Source: CAYPNP01 sp964412195
GTDB lineage: Bacteria > Acidobacteriota > JAAYUB01
Direction: 5' to 3'
Assembly: GCA_964412195.1 (NCBI GenBank)
Contig: CAYPNP010000003.1
Location: 248,001-312,000 of the forward strand
Length of the DNA stretch: 64,000 nt
Shown piece after piece: positions 41,748 to 50,428 of this stretch. The translations under genes and the position numbers were made by a program. Position 1 is the stretch's first letter. The number at the start of each line of letters is the position of its first letter. Under the pieces are notes generated by a model, which did no database searches, had not been told where the DNA came from, and saw only the letters and a list, made by a program, of their open reading frames with translations.

Positions 41748-43220
41748 ATGGCAACCACCCAGGGCAGCGGGCTTGGAAAAACCGACGTCAAGGTGCTGGG
41801 GTTCCTCCCGCTCCTGGCCCTGGTGGTGGGCTCGGTGGTCGGCTCCGGGATCTTCAACTCCCCGGCCGACCTCGGCGCCAAGGCCAACCCCGGCTGGATC
41901 CTGGTCGGCTGGGCGATCACCGGCGTCGGCATCTTCTCGCTGGTCCGGATCTTCCAGTACCTCGCCGACCGGCGGCCGGACCTCGAAGGGGGCATCTACA
42001 GCTACGCCCGCGAAGCCGCCGGCGAGTTCACCGGCTTCCACTCGGCCTACGGCTACTGGTGGAGCGCCCTCTTCACCAACCTGGCCTACTTCTTCGCCAT
42101 CGCCAAGGTGACGAGCAACTACGCGCCGGTGCTCTCCTCCAGCAAGTGGGCCGCCTTCTTCCTGTCCAGCGCCCTCCTGTGGGGCTACTACGCGCTGGTC
42201 CGCGGGGGCATCCGGCTGGCCGGCCTGGCCAACGTGGCGATCACCGGCCTCAAGCTCACTCCGCTCCTGTTCGTCATCGGCGTCACCGTGTTCCTCTTTA
42301 AGCCGGAGCTGTTCGGCGACCCGTTCGCCCCGGTGGTGAGCGGCACCGGCGCCGCGGCCACCCCGTGGGAACAGCTCGGCGGCAGCTTCGGCATCATGGT
42401 CTTCACCTTCCTCGGGATCGAGGGCGCCGTCGTCATCTCCAACAAGGCCCGCCACGCCCGGGACGTCGGGCGGGTCACCCTCGCCGGCTTCCTGCTCACG
42501 CTGGTCATCTACGTGCTGGTGTCCACCTTCACCATGGGCGTGGCGCCGGCCCGCGAGATCGTCCACGCTTCGAGCCCCCTCGGGGCCGTCCTGGGGTACG
42601 CCGGGATCCGCTTCGGGCAGCACCTGCTGAATTTCGGCTTCCTCTTCTCGGTGGCGGGCGCCCTGCTGTCGTGGATGCTGCTCACCGCCGAGACGCCGTA
42701 CATTGCGGCCCTCCGCGACCACGCCTTCCCGCGGGCCTTCACCCGGACGAACCGCCGCGCCACGCCGGTCTTCTCGCTCGGCGTGACCGCCGTCATCACA
42801 CAGCTGCTCCTGGTCCTGCTGTACGCCGCCTCGTCGTCGGCAGAGATCTCCGCCCCCGGCAACGCCCCGCTGCTGCAGAACCTGTACGCCGCCGCGGTCA
42901 GCCTGGCCGTCATCTGCTCCATGCTGCCCTATGCCCTGTCGGCCGTCCTCGGCATCCGGGAGGCGCGGCGGGAGGGGCGCCGTGCCCCGGTGGCCTACGC
43001 CGCCATCAGTCTGGCCTTGATCGCCGGAGTGCTGGCGGCCATGGCGAAGTACGCCGCGGCGGCTGTGGTGATCTATTCCACCGGCGCCCTGGTCCGCCTG
43101 GTGGTGCACCGGGAGCGGGGCGAGCGGTTCCCCCGCGGCGAGTTCGCCTTCTACGCGGTCCTGCTGGCCGCGAGCGCCGTCGCCGCTTGGTTCGTCGGCT
43201 CGGGGCGGCTGCGGTTCTAA
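41748..43220 (+). CDS. APC-family amino-acid permease/antiporter (basic amino-acid type)
   Basis: The protein has 490 residues and about 12-13 membrane segments. VVGSVVGSGIFNSPADLG in helix 1 has the GSGIF motif of APC transporters. GGIYSYAREAAGEFTGFHSAYGYWW is typical of the ArcD/LysP-like basic amino acid/polyamine antiporters. FLGIEGAVVISNKARHARDVG supplies the family's Glu in helix 6. Probable role: exchange of arginine/ornithine or a similar pair, or of an amino acid for its amine. The decarboxylase at 24 kb could pair with such an exchanger but is unlinked. Substrate not determinable. Confidence 0.88.
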   Translation: MATTQGSGLGKTDVKVLGFLPLLALVVGSVVGSGIFNSPADLGAKANPGWILVGWAITGVGIFSLVRIFQYLADRRPDLEGGIYSYAREAAGEFTGFHSAYGYWWSALFTNLAYFFAIAKVTSNYAPVLSSSKWAAFFLSSALLWGYYALVRGGIRLAGLANVAITGLKLTPLLFVIGVTVFLFKPELFGDPFAPVVSGTGAAATPWEQLGGSFGIMVFTFLGIEGAVVISNKARHARDVGRVTLAGFLLTLVIYVLVSTFTMGVAPAREIVHASSPLGAVLGYAGIRFGQHLLNFGFLFSVAGALLSWMLLTAETPYIAALRDHAFPRAFTRTNRRATPVFSLGVTAVITQLLLVLLYAASSSAEISAPGNAPLLQNLYAAAVSLAVICSMLPYALSAVLGIREARREGRRAPVAYAAISLALIAGVLAAMAKYAAAAVVIYSTGALVRLVVHRERGERFPRGEFAFYAVLLAASAVAAWFVGSGRLRF

Positions 43221-43303
43221 CCCCGCCGGGTCCACGCTAGCCACCCGTTCCAATCTGTCAAACGGATCCGAACCGCGCTGTGCCGAATTTTCCGTAATTT
43301 TTT

Positions 43304-44092
43304 TTAGGATGATTTTCGGATCTGGACGACCAAGTCCCGCAGGGATTGAACGAAAGCCGGAAACCCGCTCCCGTCAGTGACACCGTTCCCTTCTGCCTGG
43401 CCCGGCGCCGCCAACTCCGGTTTCAGGCGGTCCAGGTGCACGGCCAGGTCGATGGCCAGCGCGGACAGGACGTGGCCGTCTCCCGCGGCAACGGCCCCCG
43501 GGGCGCCGGCTGCGGCGAAGTTGAAGCAGGCCTCGGTCACGAGGCGCAGGGCGGTGACCAGGAAGGCGTCCCGGGCCTCGTCGGCCTTGCGGGTTTCCCA
43601 GTCGCGGAGGTCGAGCGCCGGCGAGGCTGCGCCGGAGCCGTTCCCGGGCGCCCCTCCCGCCGCAGCCGCCAGATCAGGTCGGGAGGCCGTGGCAGTGTGG
43701 GCACGATCCAGCAGCGCCTGCATCGCCGCTGCGACGGACGGATGACTTTCCGCCCCCAGCGCCGGGGTGGCCCGGCGGACGGCGTCAGCGGCTATGTTGA
43801 CGGCAGAGGCGATCCGGGCGGCCGGTTGGCCGCCGTCAGCGCCTCCCTTGGCCGCCAGGGAGGCGGCCAGCCTGGATTTGAGCATGCCTCCCCCCAGGGC
43901 CCGTTCCGAATTGCGGCGTCCCGGCGGCTCGATCGCGGTCGACCCGCCGCCGGACGCGTCCGGAGGGGATCCCACCGCGGCCGGTCCGGATGCGGCGGGG
44001 CCGGTCGCCTGGATGGCCTCGTTCTCCGGGGGAATGGACGATTCCGCTCTCTGAGCGCCGGCTGCGACATCCGATATTTCCATGCGGTTCAT
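43304..44092 (-). CDS. Ala-rich protein of unknown function
   Basis: The protein has 262 residues starting MNRMEISDVAAGAQ, with AGGAGCAGG upstream. The first 100 residues are Ala/Gly/Pro-rich and probably disordered. The rest is helical (RDWETRKADEARDAFLVTALRLVTEA, then LSALAIDLAVHLDRLKPEL). It has no signal peptide or membrane segment and no family I recognise. It is divergent from the secreted-protein gene at 44296 and convergent with the permease gene. The GC-rich skew could allow a false ORF, but the ribosome site and third-position pattern favour a real gene. Confidence 0.6.
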   Translation of the reverse strand: MNRMEISDVAAGAQRAESSIPPENEAIQATGPAASGPAAVGSPPDASGGGSTAIEPPGRRNSERALGGGMLKSRLAASLAAKGGADGGQPAARIASAVNIAADAVRRATPALGAESHPSVAAAMQALLDRAHTATASRPDLAAAAGGAPGNGSGAASPALDLRDWETRKADEARDAFLVTALRLVTEACFNFAAAGAPGAVAAGDGHVLSALAIDLAVHLDRLKPELAAPGQAEGNGVTDGSGFPAFVQSLRDLVVQIRKSS

Positions 44093-44252
44093 GATCCTGC
44101 TCCTGTCGGCAACCCGGAAATGCCATGCCACCGGAGGAAACCAGCGGACCAGCCATCCGGAAGCGCCCCCGACGGGGCCTGCACCCGGCCGCCGTCAGGG
44201 GTTGGATTCTGGTAGGTCGGAAAGCGTCGCAGGTTCGGGTGATTTTCCCGAG

Positions 44253-44261
44253 TGGTAGAAT
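44253..44261 (+). promoter_or_regulatory. Candidate extended -10 promoter (TGGTAGAAT)
   Basis: TG-G-TAGAAT lies 34 bases before the ATG of the secreted-protein gene. No clear -35 is present. Confidence 0.4.
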
Positions 44262-44295
44262 AGGAGCAGAAATTGATCGGATGCGGAGGGGAGAG

Positions 44296-45651
44296 ATGGC
44301 CAAGAGCCGATGGAACCGAGTTCTTTGGGTTTGGGCGTGTTTGGGCGTCGCCGCGACCCTGTCCGTCGCGCAGGTGCAGTGGCCTCCCGTCTACGACTCG
44401 AAAAGCCAGCCGCCGCCCGCGGGGCAGGGGAAGTCGGCCCTGCCGGCCGGTTTCCGCGCCGTGGGCACGCCCGGGCTCGGGGGGACGGCCGCGGTAGCGG
44501 AACTGTCCTCCGGCGCGCCGGTAGACCGGATCGCGGCGCAGGTGCTGGCCGGCTCGGCCTCCTGCTTCGACGGTCGGCCGCAGGCGGTCACCGGCGTGGC
44601 CAGCCGGGACGGCGCGGAGGCCCAGGTCATCTTCCGGGCGCAGCAGAAAGGCGTCCCGCTGGCCGGGGTCCTGTGGGTGATCCGCCGGTCCACAAGCGCC
44701 TGGGTGGGCCTGGCTTGGGACCGGGCCGACCATTTCGGCGGGAGCTTCTCCGGGTACCTGCAGACCTTGGCCGGTGCCGCGGGGGCCGGCGCGCCGGGCG
44801 CCGCCTCTGCTCCGGCGGCACGGCCGGCGCCCGCGCTGAACTGGCAGAACTTCCCCGATGGCAGCGGCCGGATCCGCGTGCCGCCCGGCTGGAAGCTGGA
44901 CTCGTACAAGGGCTGGGTGATGGGGAATGGCCCGGAAGGATTCATCAACCTAGGGATGTCATTCCCGGTGGAGACCGATTCTTCCATCAAGCAGTTTTAC
45001 CCCACCGCCCTGGTGGCACCCTACACCGATCCCGTGACGGCCTTCGTCCAGGTGATACCCCAGGTGGCGGTGATGATGGCCGCCGCATCCAACCAGCCGG
45101 CGACCACCATCCAGGGCATCCGGGTGGTCGAATCGGTGCCGGTGGAGAGCTTCGCCGGCAGCACGGCGGCCATGCTCCATGCCGAGTACCAGGTGACCCC
45201 GCCCGGCGAGGCGACCCGCGAGTCGGCCGACATCGCCCTGGTCATCATCGCCCCCACCGGCGCGGGCCAATGGATGTTCTACTCATCCGGCGTGGGCTGT
45301 CCCCGGGACCAGTTCGCCCGCAACCTGCCGGTCCTGATGGAGATCTGGAAATCCTACCAGGTGGCCGGCTGGGTGTCCCAGGAGCGCATGGCCAAGGCCA
45401 TGCAGAGCCTGCGGGAGGCCAACCAGATCATGGAGGACACCATGGCCGCGCGGCGGCGCTCCGAGGACCGGACCTTCGCGGACTGGGACGAGTACATCCG
45501 GGGATACCGCACCGTGCTGGACACGGTCACCGGTGAGCGGTTCGACGTGGATCTTGGCAATAGCACCGAGGTGGTGCGCCGACTCAACGAGGCGGAGGGG
45601 ACGGAACGCTACCGGGAGATCCCCCTGCGGGACCTGAACGAGGCGCGCTGA
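44296..45651 (+). CDS. Secreted protein of unknown function
   Basis: The protein has 451 residues starting MAKSRWNRVLW, with GGAGGGGA upstream. A signal peptide ends near ATLSVAQ. An Ala/Pro-rich linker near residue 170 separates two parts. The second begins WQNFPDGSGRIRVPPGWKL and resembles proteins with a periplasmic beta-rich fold. The sequence continues VESFAGSTAAMLHAEYQVTPPGE and ends in a charged helical region (QERMAKAMQSLREANQIMEDTM). I do not recognise a named family. Its last 68 bases overlap the 3' end of the opposite-strand TPR gene. Confidence 0.75.
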   Translation: MAKSRWNRVLWVWACLGVAATLSVAQVQWPPVYDSKSQPPPAGQGKSALPAGFRAVGTPGLGGTAAVAELSSGAPVDRIAAQVLAGSASCFDGRPQAVTGVASRDGAEAQVIFRAQQKGVPLAGVLWVIRRSTSAWVGLAWDRADHFGGSFSGYLQTLAGAAGAGAPGAASAPAARPAPALNWQNFPDGSGRIRVPPGWKLDSYKGWVMGNGPEGFINLGMSFPVETDSSIKQFYPTALVAPYTDPVTAFVQVIPQVAVMMAAASNQPATTIQGIRVVESVPVESFAGSTAAMLHAEYQVTPPGEATRESADIALVIIAPTGAGQWMFYSSGVGCPRDQFARNLPVLMEIWKSYQVAGWVSQERMAKAMQSLREANQIMEDTMAARRRSEDRTFADWDEYIRGYRTVLDTVTGERFDVDLGNSTEVVRRLNEAEGTERYREIPLRDLNEAR

Positions 45652-46879
45652 GGGCGGCGGCCTGCTCGATATGGTCCCGGGCGGCCAATTCGTTCCCGGC
45701 CCGGCGGCAGCATTCCGCGGCCAGCTCGTGGATGGCGGCCAGATCCTCCCGGTCCGGGTGCTCCGCTTGCTTCCGTAAAAACTCCCGGGCATGGGGCAGG
45801 AACTCCTGGTGGAGGCCGTGTTTCAGGGCGTACCGGCCGGCCAGCCGAAAGAGGGCGGGCACCTCGATCTGGCTGATCTCGTCGCTCAGGCGGAAATGGT
45901 AGCCGCAGCCATCCGGCATGAGGCTGCAAGCGGTGGGGAATTCTCGGCACAGGGCGAGACGACGCTCATGGTCGGTGCAGCGGTTGTCCTCTCCCAGCAT
46001 AATGCAGTGGAAGAGAAACGCGCCGTCCACACCGGTGAGGATCGGCTCGGCCTCGATGATCTCCCGGATGCGGGCCAGTTCCACGGGCGCCAGGGGCACG
46101 CCCGGCAGCTCGAGGTCGGTGGCCCGCAGATATTTCACCTGGGTGGCCCCGGCCGCATCGATATAGCCCTGTTCCAGCAAGGCCTTCCAGATCTGCTCGC
46201 TGGGCACGGGCAGTTGGCGGAACGAACTGCGGCCTACCATGCGGATCAGCCGGAACCGGGTGCTCCGGGGATCGGTCCGCCAGCGCGCTTCCAGGGATGC
46301 CTCGGTCTTGATCAGATCGCCGTTGCGGATCAGGAACAGTGCCCGGCAGCACCGCCCGCAGCAATCGCACTGGCCCTCCAAATGGAACAGATGATCGATG
46401 ACCCGCCAGCCCAGATTGGTGTGATACCCGATCATGAGAACGGATTTCCGGTATTGCCCGGCGTGCCAATAGGCGTCCAGCAGGCCGCAGAGGATCGACC
46501 ACTCCCGGTTCCCCAGTTCCACGGCGTTTTCGAGGTCGGAAATGGCTTCGGCCCAGCGGTTCTGCGCTGAAAATATCATGCCGCGCAGGCCGAGAAGACG
46601 GGCCCGGAGGGTGGGCGGGGGCGATCCCCGCTCGACCATCCCCCAGGCTTCCTGGAAGCTGGCCAACGCCTCCTCGCCCTGTCCGAGTTTTTTCTGCATG
46701 TCTGCAAGGCAGATCCATGCCATGGCGTTGGACCGGTCGAACTCGACGGCCTTTTTGTAATACTCCGCGGCCTGATGGCTGTTCCCGGTCAGCTCGGCAG
46801 CCTCTCCCAGCTTGACGAAAGCATCGGCGACCATCGGACTGATGGTTGCTGCTGCAGCGGGGTTGGGATTTGGCTCCAT
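45584..46879 (-). CDS. TPR protein with YkgJ-like Cys cluster domain
   Basis: The protein has 431 residues starting MEPNPNPAAAA, with AGGA seven bases upstream. An upstream TTG start is possible. N-terminal TPR repeats (FVKLGEAAELTGNSHQAAEYY, then NAMAWICLADMQKKLGQGEEA) cover about 15-150. A YkgJ/FliB-type metal-binding domain follows: CDCCGRCCRALF, later CIMLGEDNRCTDH, then LCREFPTACSL. YkgJ-family domains are thought to bind zinc or iron-sulfur through 8 conserved Cys. Helical TPR-like residues end the protein. No specific function can be given. Confidence 0.8.
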   Translation of the reverse strand: MEPNPNPAAAATISPMVADAFVKLGEAAELTGNSHQAAEYYKKAVEFDRSNAMAWICLADMQKKLGQGEEALASFQEAWGMVERGSPPPTLRARLLGLRGMIFSAQNRWAEAISDLENAVELGNREWSILCGLLDAYWHAGQYRKSVLMIGYHTNLGWRVIDHLFHLEGQCDCCGRCCRALFLIRNGDLIKTEASLEARWRTDPRSTRFRLIRMVGRSSFRQLPVPSEQIWKALLEQGYIDAAGATQVKYLRATDLELPGVPLAPVELARIREIIEAEPILTGVDGAFLFHCIMLGEDNRCTDHERRLALCREFPTACSLMPDGCGYHFRLSDEISQIEVPALFRLAGRYALKHGLHQEFLPHAREFLRKQAEHPDREDLAAIHELAAECCRRAGNELAARDHIEQAAALSAPRSGPAGGSPGSVPSPPPR

Positions 46880-46946
46880 CGGATTCCTAATTTGAAAAAC
46901 TGCGGGCTCCTTGATCAATTATCGGCTGCGAACTGAAAAAGTTTCA

Positions 46947-46979
46947 TGAAAATCCAACGGGCGGCCGGAGGGCCGCCCG
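46947..46979 (-). terminator. Intrinsic terminator of the leuD gene
   Basis: A perfect 9-bp GC stem (cgggcggcc / ggccgcccg) with a GGAG loop is followed on the minus strand by ttggatttt. It lies 28 bases after the leuD stop. Confidence 0.75.
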
Positions 46980-47006
46980 CGGAAATCGATCGGATGGAGC
47001 TCCCGT

Positions 47007-47507
47007 TCAATGCTTGCCGGACTTCTCCAGCAGGCGCTTGCGGGTGTAGGCGATCAGGCCGCCGGCGTCGATGATGGCCTGGCGGGCCTTGGGCAGGGCC
47101 GTCACGGGGAAGCTCTTGCCGGTGGTCTTGTTGACGACCGTGTCGGCGGTTATTTCCAGCTCGTGGCCCTCCTCGGCCTCGATGCCGGGGCAGATCACGG
47201 TGCGCAGGCCGAGGTTGATGGAATTCTGCAGGAAGATGCGGGCGAAGTCCCGCGCCACGATGGTCAGCTCATGTCCCTTGATGCAGGAGGCGGCCTGCTC
47301 GCGCGAGGAGCCGCAGCCGAAGTTCTTTCCGGCCAGGATCACGCTGCCGGCCGGGATCTCCTTCTTCTTCAGCTTCGCGTTGAACTCGGTGTAGTCGGCG
47401 AAGGCGAACTGGGGAGTCTCGGTGGGCAGCACCGTGGCCATGAAGCGGCCGGGGTAGATGATGTCCGTGGAAATGTCGTCGCCCATCTTGATGATCACGT
47501 TGGCCAT
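47007..47507 (-). CDS. leuD: 3-isopropylmalate/citramalate dehydratase-type small subunit
   Basis: The protein has 166 residues, of the short archaeal/HACN-like type. MGDDISTDIIYPGRFM is the substrate-specificity region and LAGKNFGCGSSREQAA a conserved loop of the aconitase swivel domain. With LeuC it forms a heterodimeric hydro-lyase. Members of this subgroup use isopropylmalate, citramalate/citraconate, dimethylmalate or homoaconitate. It starts one base after the leuC stop. The context (CoA-transferase and HMG-CoA-lyase-like genes upstream, no leuA or leuB) argues for catabolic use rather than leucine synthesis. Confidence 0.9.
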   Translation of the reverse strand: MANVIIKMGDDISTDIIYPGRFMATVLPTETPQFAFADYTEFNAKLKKKEIPAGSVILAGKNFGCGSSREQAASCIKGHELTIVARDFARIFLQNSINLGLRTVICPGIEAEEGHELEITADTVVNKTTGKSFPVTALPKARQAIIDAGGLIAYTRKRLLEKSGKH

Positions 47508-47508
47508 G

Positions 47509-48801
47509 TCAGTTGCCTCCTTTCCGGGGATCGGTGATGACGCCGGTGACGGCGCTGGCGGCCGCCACGGCCGGCGAGCAGAGGAAGACCTCCGCGTTCG
47601 GGTTGCCCATGCGGCCCTTGAAGTTGCGGTTCGTGGTGGCCAGGGCGACTTCGCCGTCGCCCAGCGCGCCCTGGTGGACGCCGAGGCAGGGGCCGCAGCC
47701 GGGGTTCATCACCACCGCGCCGGCCTTCAGGAAGTCCATGACGTAGCCGCGCTCGACGGCCTGGGCGTAGATCCGGGCCGAGGCCGGGAAGACCAGCATG
47801 CGGGTGCCGCGGGCGACCTTCTTGCCGCGCAGGATTTCGGCGGCCACCGCCAGGTCGTCCAACCGGCCGTTGGTGCAGGAGCCGATGACGATCTGCTGCA
47901 CCTTTTTACCCTCCACCTCGCCGATGGGCTTGACGTTGTCCACGGTGTGGGGGCAGGCGATCTGGGGTTCCAGCACGGAGGCGTCGATCTCGACGATCCG
48001 GTCATAGACGGCGTCGGGATCGGGGCCGAAGATGTCGATGGGGTCCTTCACGCCGGCCTCTTCGCGGAGGTAGCGCTCGGTTTCCTGGTCCGGCGGGACG
48101 ATGCCGGAGGTGGCGCCCGCTTCCACCGACATGTTGCAGATCACCAGCCGGCCGGAGGTGGACATGGACCGGATGGCCTCGCCGTGGAACTCGATGACCT
48201 TGAAGTTGGCGCCCTCGGCCGTAAGCTTGCCGATCAGGTGGAGGATCAGGTCCTTGGGCAGGACGTTCGGCTTGAACCGGCCGTTGACCACCACCTTGAT
48301 GGTCCCGGGCACCTCGACGTTGAGGACGGTGCCCAGCGTCCAGACGGAGGCCATCTCGGTGGCGCCGATGCCGAAGGAGAAGGCCCCCAGCGCGCCGTGG
48401 CTGGTGGTGTGGCTGTCGGTGCCGACCACCACGCCGCCGGGCCGGATGTAGCCGTTTTCCGGCAGGATCTGGTGGCAGATGCCGCCCTCGTCGCCGCGGA
48501 TGTCGTGGAAGTTGGGGATGCCCTGCTTGGCCACGAAGTCGCGGATTTTCTTCTGGTTGGTGGCGGTCTTGGAGCTTTCGGCCGGGACGCGGTGGTCGAA
48601 GATGATCACGATCCGCTTCGGGTCCCACACCTTCGCCTCGAGGCCCGTCCCCTGGTACACCTCCTGGAACTGGTTGATCACCAGGGCGCCGTTCTCGTGG
48701 GACATGGCCACGTTGACCGCCGGCTCGACCACGTCGCCCACCTTGACGGCGGGCTGGCCGGTGGCGCGGGCCAGGATCTTCTGCACCATTGTCATGCCCA
48801 T
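47509..48801 (-). CDS. leuC: 3-isopropylmalate/citramalate dehydratase-type large subunit
   Basis: The protein has 430 residues starting MGMTMVQKILARATG, with AAGGAGGT upstream. Conserved aconitase-superfamily parts are VGTDSHTTSHGALGAFSFGIG, then VIGSCTNGRLDDL (first cluster Cys), then NPGCGPCLGVHQG (second and third Cys). One 4Fe-4S cluster binds the substrate. It is the HACN/archaeal LeuC subtype, about 430 rather than 465 residues. It is co-transcribed with leuD. The CoA-transferase gene upstream is separated by a word-repeat array of about 155 bases. Confidence 0.93.
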   Translation of the reverse strand: MGMTMVQKILARATGQPAVKVGDVVEPAVNVAMSHENGALVINQFQEVYQGTGLEAKVWDPKRIVIIFDHRVPAESSKTATNQKKIRDFVAKQGIPNFHDIRGDEGGICHQILPENGYIRPGGVVVGTDSHTTSHGALGAFSFGIGATEMASVWTLGTVLNVEVPGTIKVVVNGRFKPNVLPKDLILHLIGKLTAEGANFKVIEFHGEAIRSMSTSGRLVICNMSVEAGATSGIVPPDQETERYLREEAGVKDPIDIFGPDPDAVYDRIVEIDASVLEPQIACPHTVDNVKPIGEVEGKKVQQIVIGSCTNGRLDDLAVAAEILRGKKVARGTRMLVFPASARIYAQAVERGYVMDFLKAGAVVMNPGCGPCLGVHQGALGDGEVALATTNRNFKGRMGNPNAEVFLCSPAVAAASAVTGVITDPRKGGN

Positions 48802-48840
48802 AGGTTCAAACCTCCTTGTGGTTGTCAATATCTATGCAAT

Positions 48841-48996
48841 CCATTTGTCATTGGCCATTTGCCATTTGACATTTTTTATTTCAATCCGCAATCCGCAATT
48901 CGCAATCAATCTGGAACTCAGGAACTCAGGAAAAGGATTTTCAATCCGCAATCCGCAATTTGCAATTCGCAATCCGCAATTCGCAATTCGCAATCA
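48841..48996. repeat. caatccg/cgcaatt word array between leuC and the CoA-transferase gene
   Basis: Words ttggccatttgccatttgac are followed by two runs of caatccgcaatccgcaattcg, with ggaactcaggaactcagg between them. The last word contains the stop codon of the CoA-transferase gene. Confidence 0.9.
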
Positions 48997-50187
48997 GATG
49001 ATCCCTTTCTCCTTGAAGCCTTTCACCTGATCGTCGGAATAGCCCAGCGAGCCCAGGATCTCGGCGGTGTGCTGGGACAGGCGCGGCGGGGCGGCTTCCA
49101 GTGCCGCCGGCGTCCGGCTGAACTTGGCCGTCAGGTTGAAGAACGGGATTTCGCCGATCCCGTCCACTGCCATCGGCTTCAACACCTCGCGGTGCTGGCT
49201 CTGGGCCTGGGTCAGGGCCTCCTCCAGGCCGATGACGGCACCGGTGGGCACGTCCACCTTGTTGAGCGCCTCGACCCAGTGGGCGGTCGGCTTCTGCTTG
49301 AGCTTCTCCTCCAGCAGCGGCGTCAGCAGCTTGCGGTTGGCCTTGCGGGTATCGCGCTCCTTGAAGCGCGGGTCCTCCACCAGCTCGGGCACGCCCAGCT
49401 CCCTGGCCAGGTTCTCCCACTGCACCTGCTGGTTGGCGGCGATGTTGACGCAGCCGTCCTGGGTGGCGAACGTGCCGGACGGCGCCGCGGTGAAGTTGTC
49501 GTTGCCGAGCAGCACGGGCTGCTGGTGCCCGATGAGCAGGTTCGCGGCCACCCAGCCCATCAGCGGCATGATGGAGTCCAGCAGGGCGATGTCGATCATC
49601 TGCCCCTCGCCGGTGTGCTCGCGGTGGTACAGCGCGGCCATGATGGCGAAGGCGGCGTTCATCCCGCCCACGGTGTCACACACGGGGAAGCCGCAGCGCA
49701 GCGGGTTGAGACGCTCGTCGCCGTTGACCGCCATGACGCCCGAAAGGCCCTGGATGATCTGGTCGTAAGCCGGCTTGAAGGCGTCGGGGCCGGTCTGGCC
49801 AAAGCCGGAGATGGCGCAGAAGACGATCTTCGGGTTGATCTCGGCCAGCACCTTGTAGCCGACGCCGAGCCGATCCATGACGCCGGGGCGGAAGTTCTCC
49901 ACCACCACGTCGGCGGTCGCAGCCAGTTTCTTGAAGATCTCCTTGCCTTCCGGGCTCTTCAGGTCGAGGGTCACCGACTTCTTGTTGGCGTTCTGCGCCA
50001 GGAAGCTGGTGCCCATGAGCTGCTTGTTGAGGTTGGGGACGTTGCCCAGCTTGCGGGCGAGGTCGCCGTCCTTGGGGTTCTCGATCTTGACCACCTCGGC
50101 CCCCATCAGGGCCAGGTGGAGGGTGGCGAAGGGGCCCGACAGGACGTTGGTCAGGTCCAACACCCGGATTCCTTGCAGCAGCTTCAT
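48994..50187 (-). CDS. Class III CoA-transferase (CaiB/BaiF family)
   Basis: The protein has 397 residues. It begins LLQGIRVLDLTNVLSGPFAT and GAEVVKIENPKDGDLARK, the family signature. The catalytic Asp lies in FKPAYDQIIQGLSGVMAVNG, followed by PLRCGFPVCDTVGGMNAAFAI and IDIALLDSIMPLM. Such enzymes transfer CoA between carboxylic acids, classically with succinyl-CoA as donor. Here it lies between an HMG-CoA-lyase-like gene and leuCD. A (R)-citramalate or related acid is a reasonable acceptor by analogy with the Chloroflexus citramalate CoA-transferase. Substrate is an inference. Confidence 0.9.
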   Translation of the reverse strand: MKLLQGIRVLDLTNVLSGPFATLHLALMGAEVVKIENPKDGDLARKLGNVPNLNKQLMGTSFLAQNANKKSVTLDLKSPEGKEIFKKLAATADVVVENFRPGVMDRLGVGYKVLAEINPKIVFCAISGFGQTGPDAFKPAYDQIIQGLSGVMAVNGDERLNPLRCGFPVCDTVGGMNAAFAIMAALYHREHTGEGQMIDIALLDSIMPLMGWVAANLLIGHQQPVLLGNDNFTAAPSGTFATQDGCVNIAANQQVQWENLARELGVPELVEDPRFKERDTRKANRKLLTPLLEEKLKQKPTAHWVEALNKVDVPTGAVIGLEEALTQAQSQHREVLKPMAVDGIGEIPFFNLTAKFSRTPAALEAAPPRLSQHTAEILGSLGYSDDQVKGFKEKGII

Positions 50188-50201
50188 GTATCTCCTCCAA
50201 T

Positions 50202-50428
50202 CAATCGTAATCGTGCGTCGTAATCGTAATCGTAATCGTAATCGGACCTGGGACCTGGGGACTGGGACCTGGAACTCGGCCAGCCGAGCGATTGCGCCGT
50301 CAACCGTCGAGTACGAGTACGATGACGATTACGATCCTCGATTACGATCGGTCACCGGTCCCCCGTCATCGGTCAATTCGCAATTCGCAATCCGCAATTC
50401 GCAATCCGCAATCCGCAATCCGCAATTG
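50202..50428. repeat. Mixed word-repeat array between the CoA-transferase and lyase genes
   Basis: It contains (cgtaatcg)n, (gggacctgg)n, an inverted cgattacg/gagtacgag run, ggtcaccggtc and then (caattcg/caatccg)n, ending two bases before the lyase stop. The cgtaatcg and cgattacg blocks can pair. Confidence 0.9.

Noticed and set aside
41395..41995. Minus-strand frames with a 9-residue repeat (ASGRAPYLA-like) over 41595-41680
   Set aside because: The repeat is a consequence of the 27-bp tandem DNA. No start signal, no homology, and the frames overlap real genes on the other strand.
48841..50428. Word arrays as possible CRISPR arrays
   Set aside because: Words are 7-12 bases, degenerate and contiguous, without unique 30-40-base spacers, and no cas genes are in the window.
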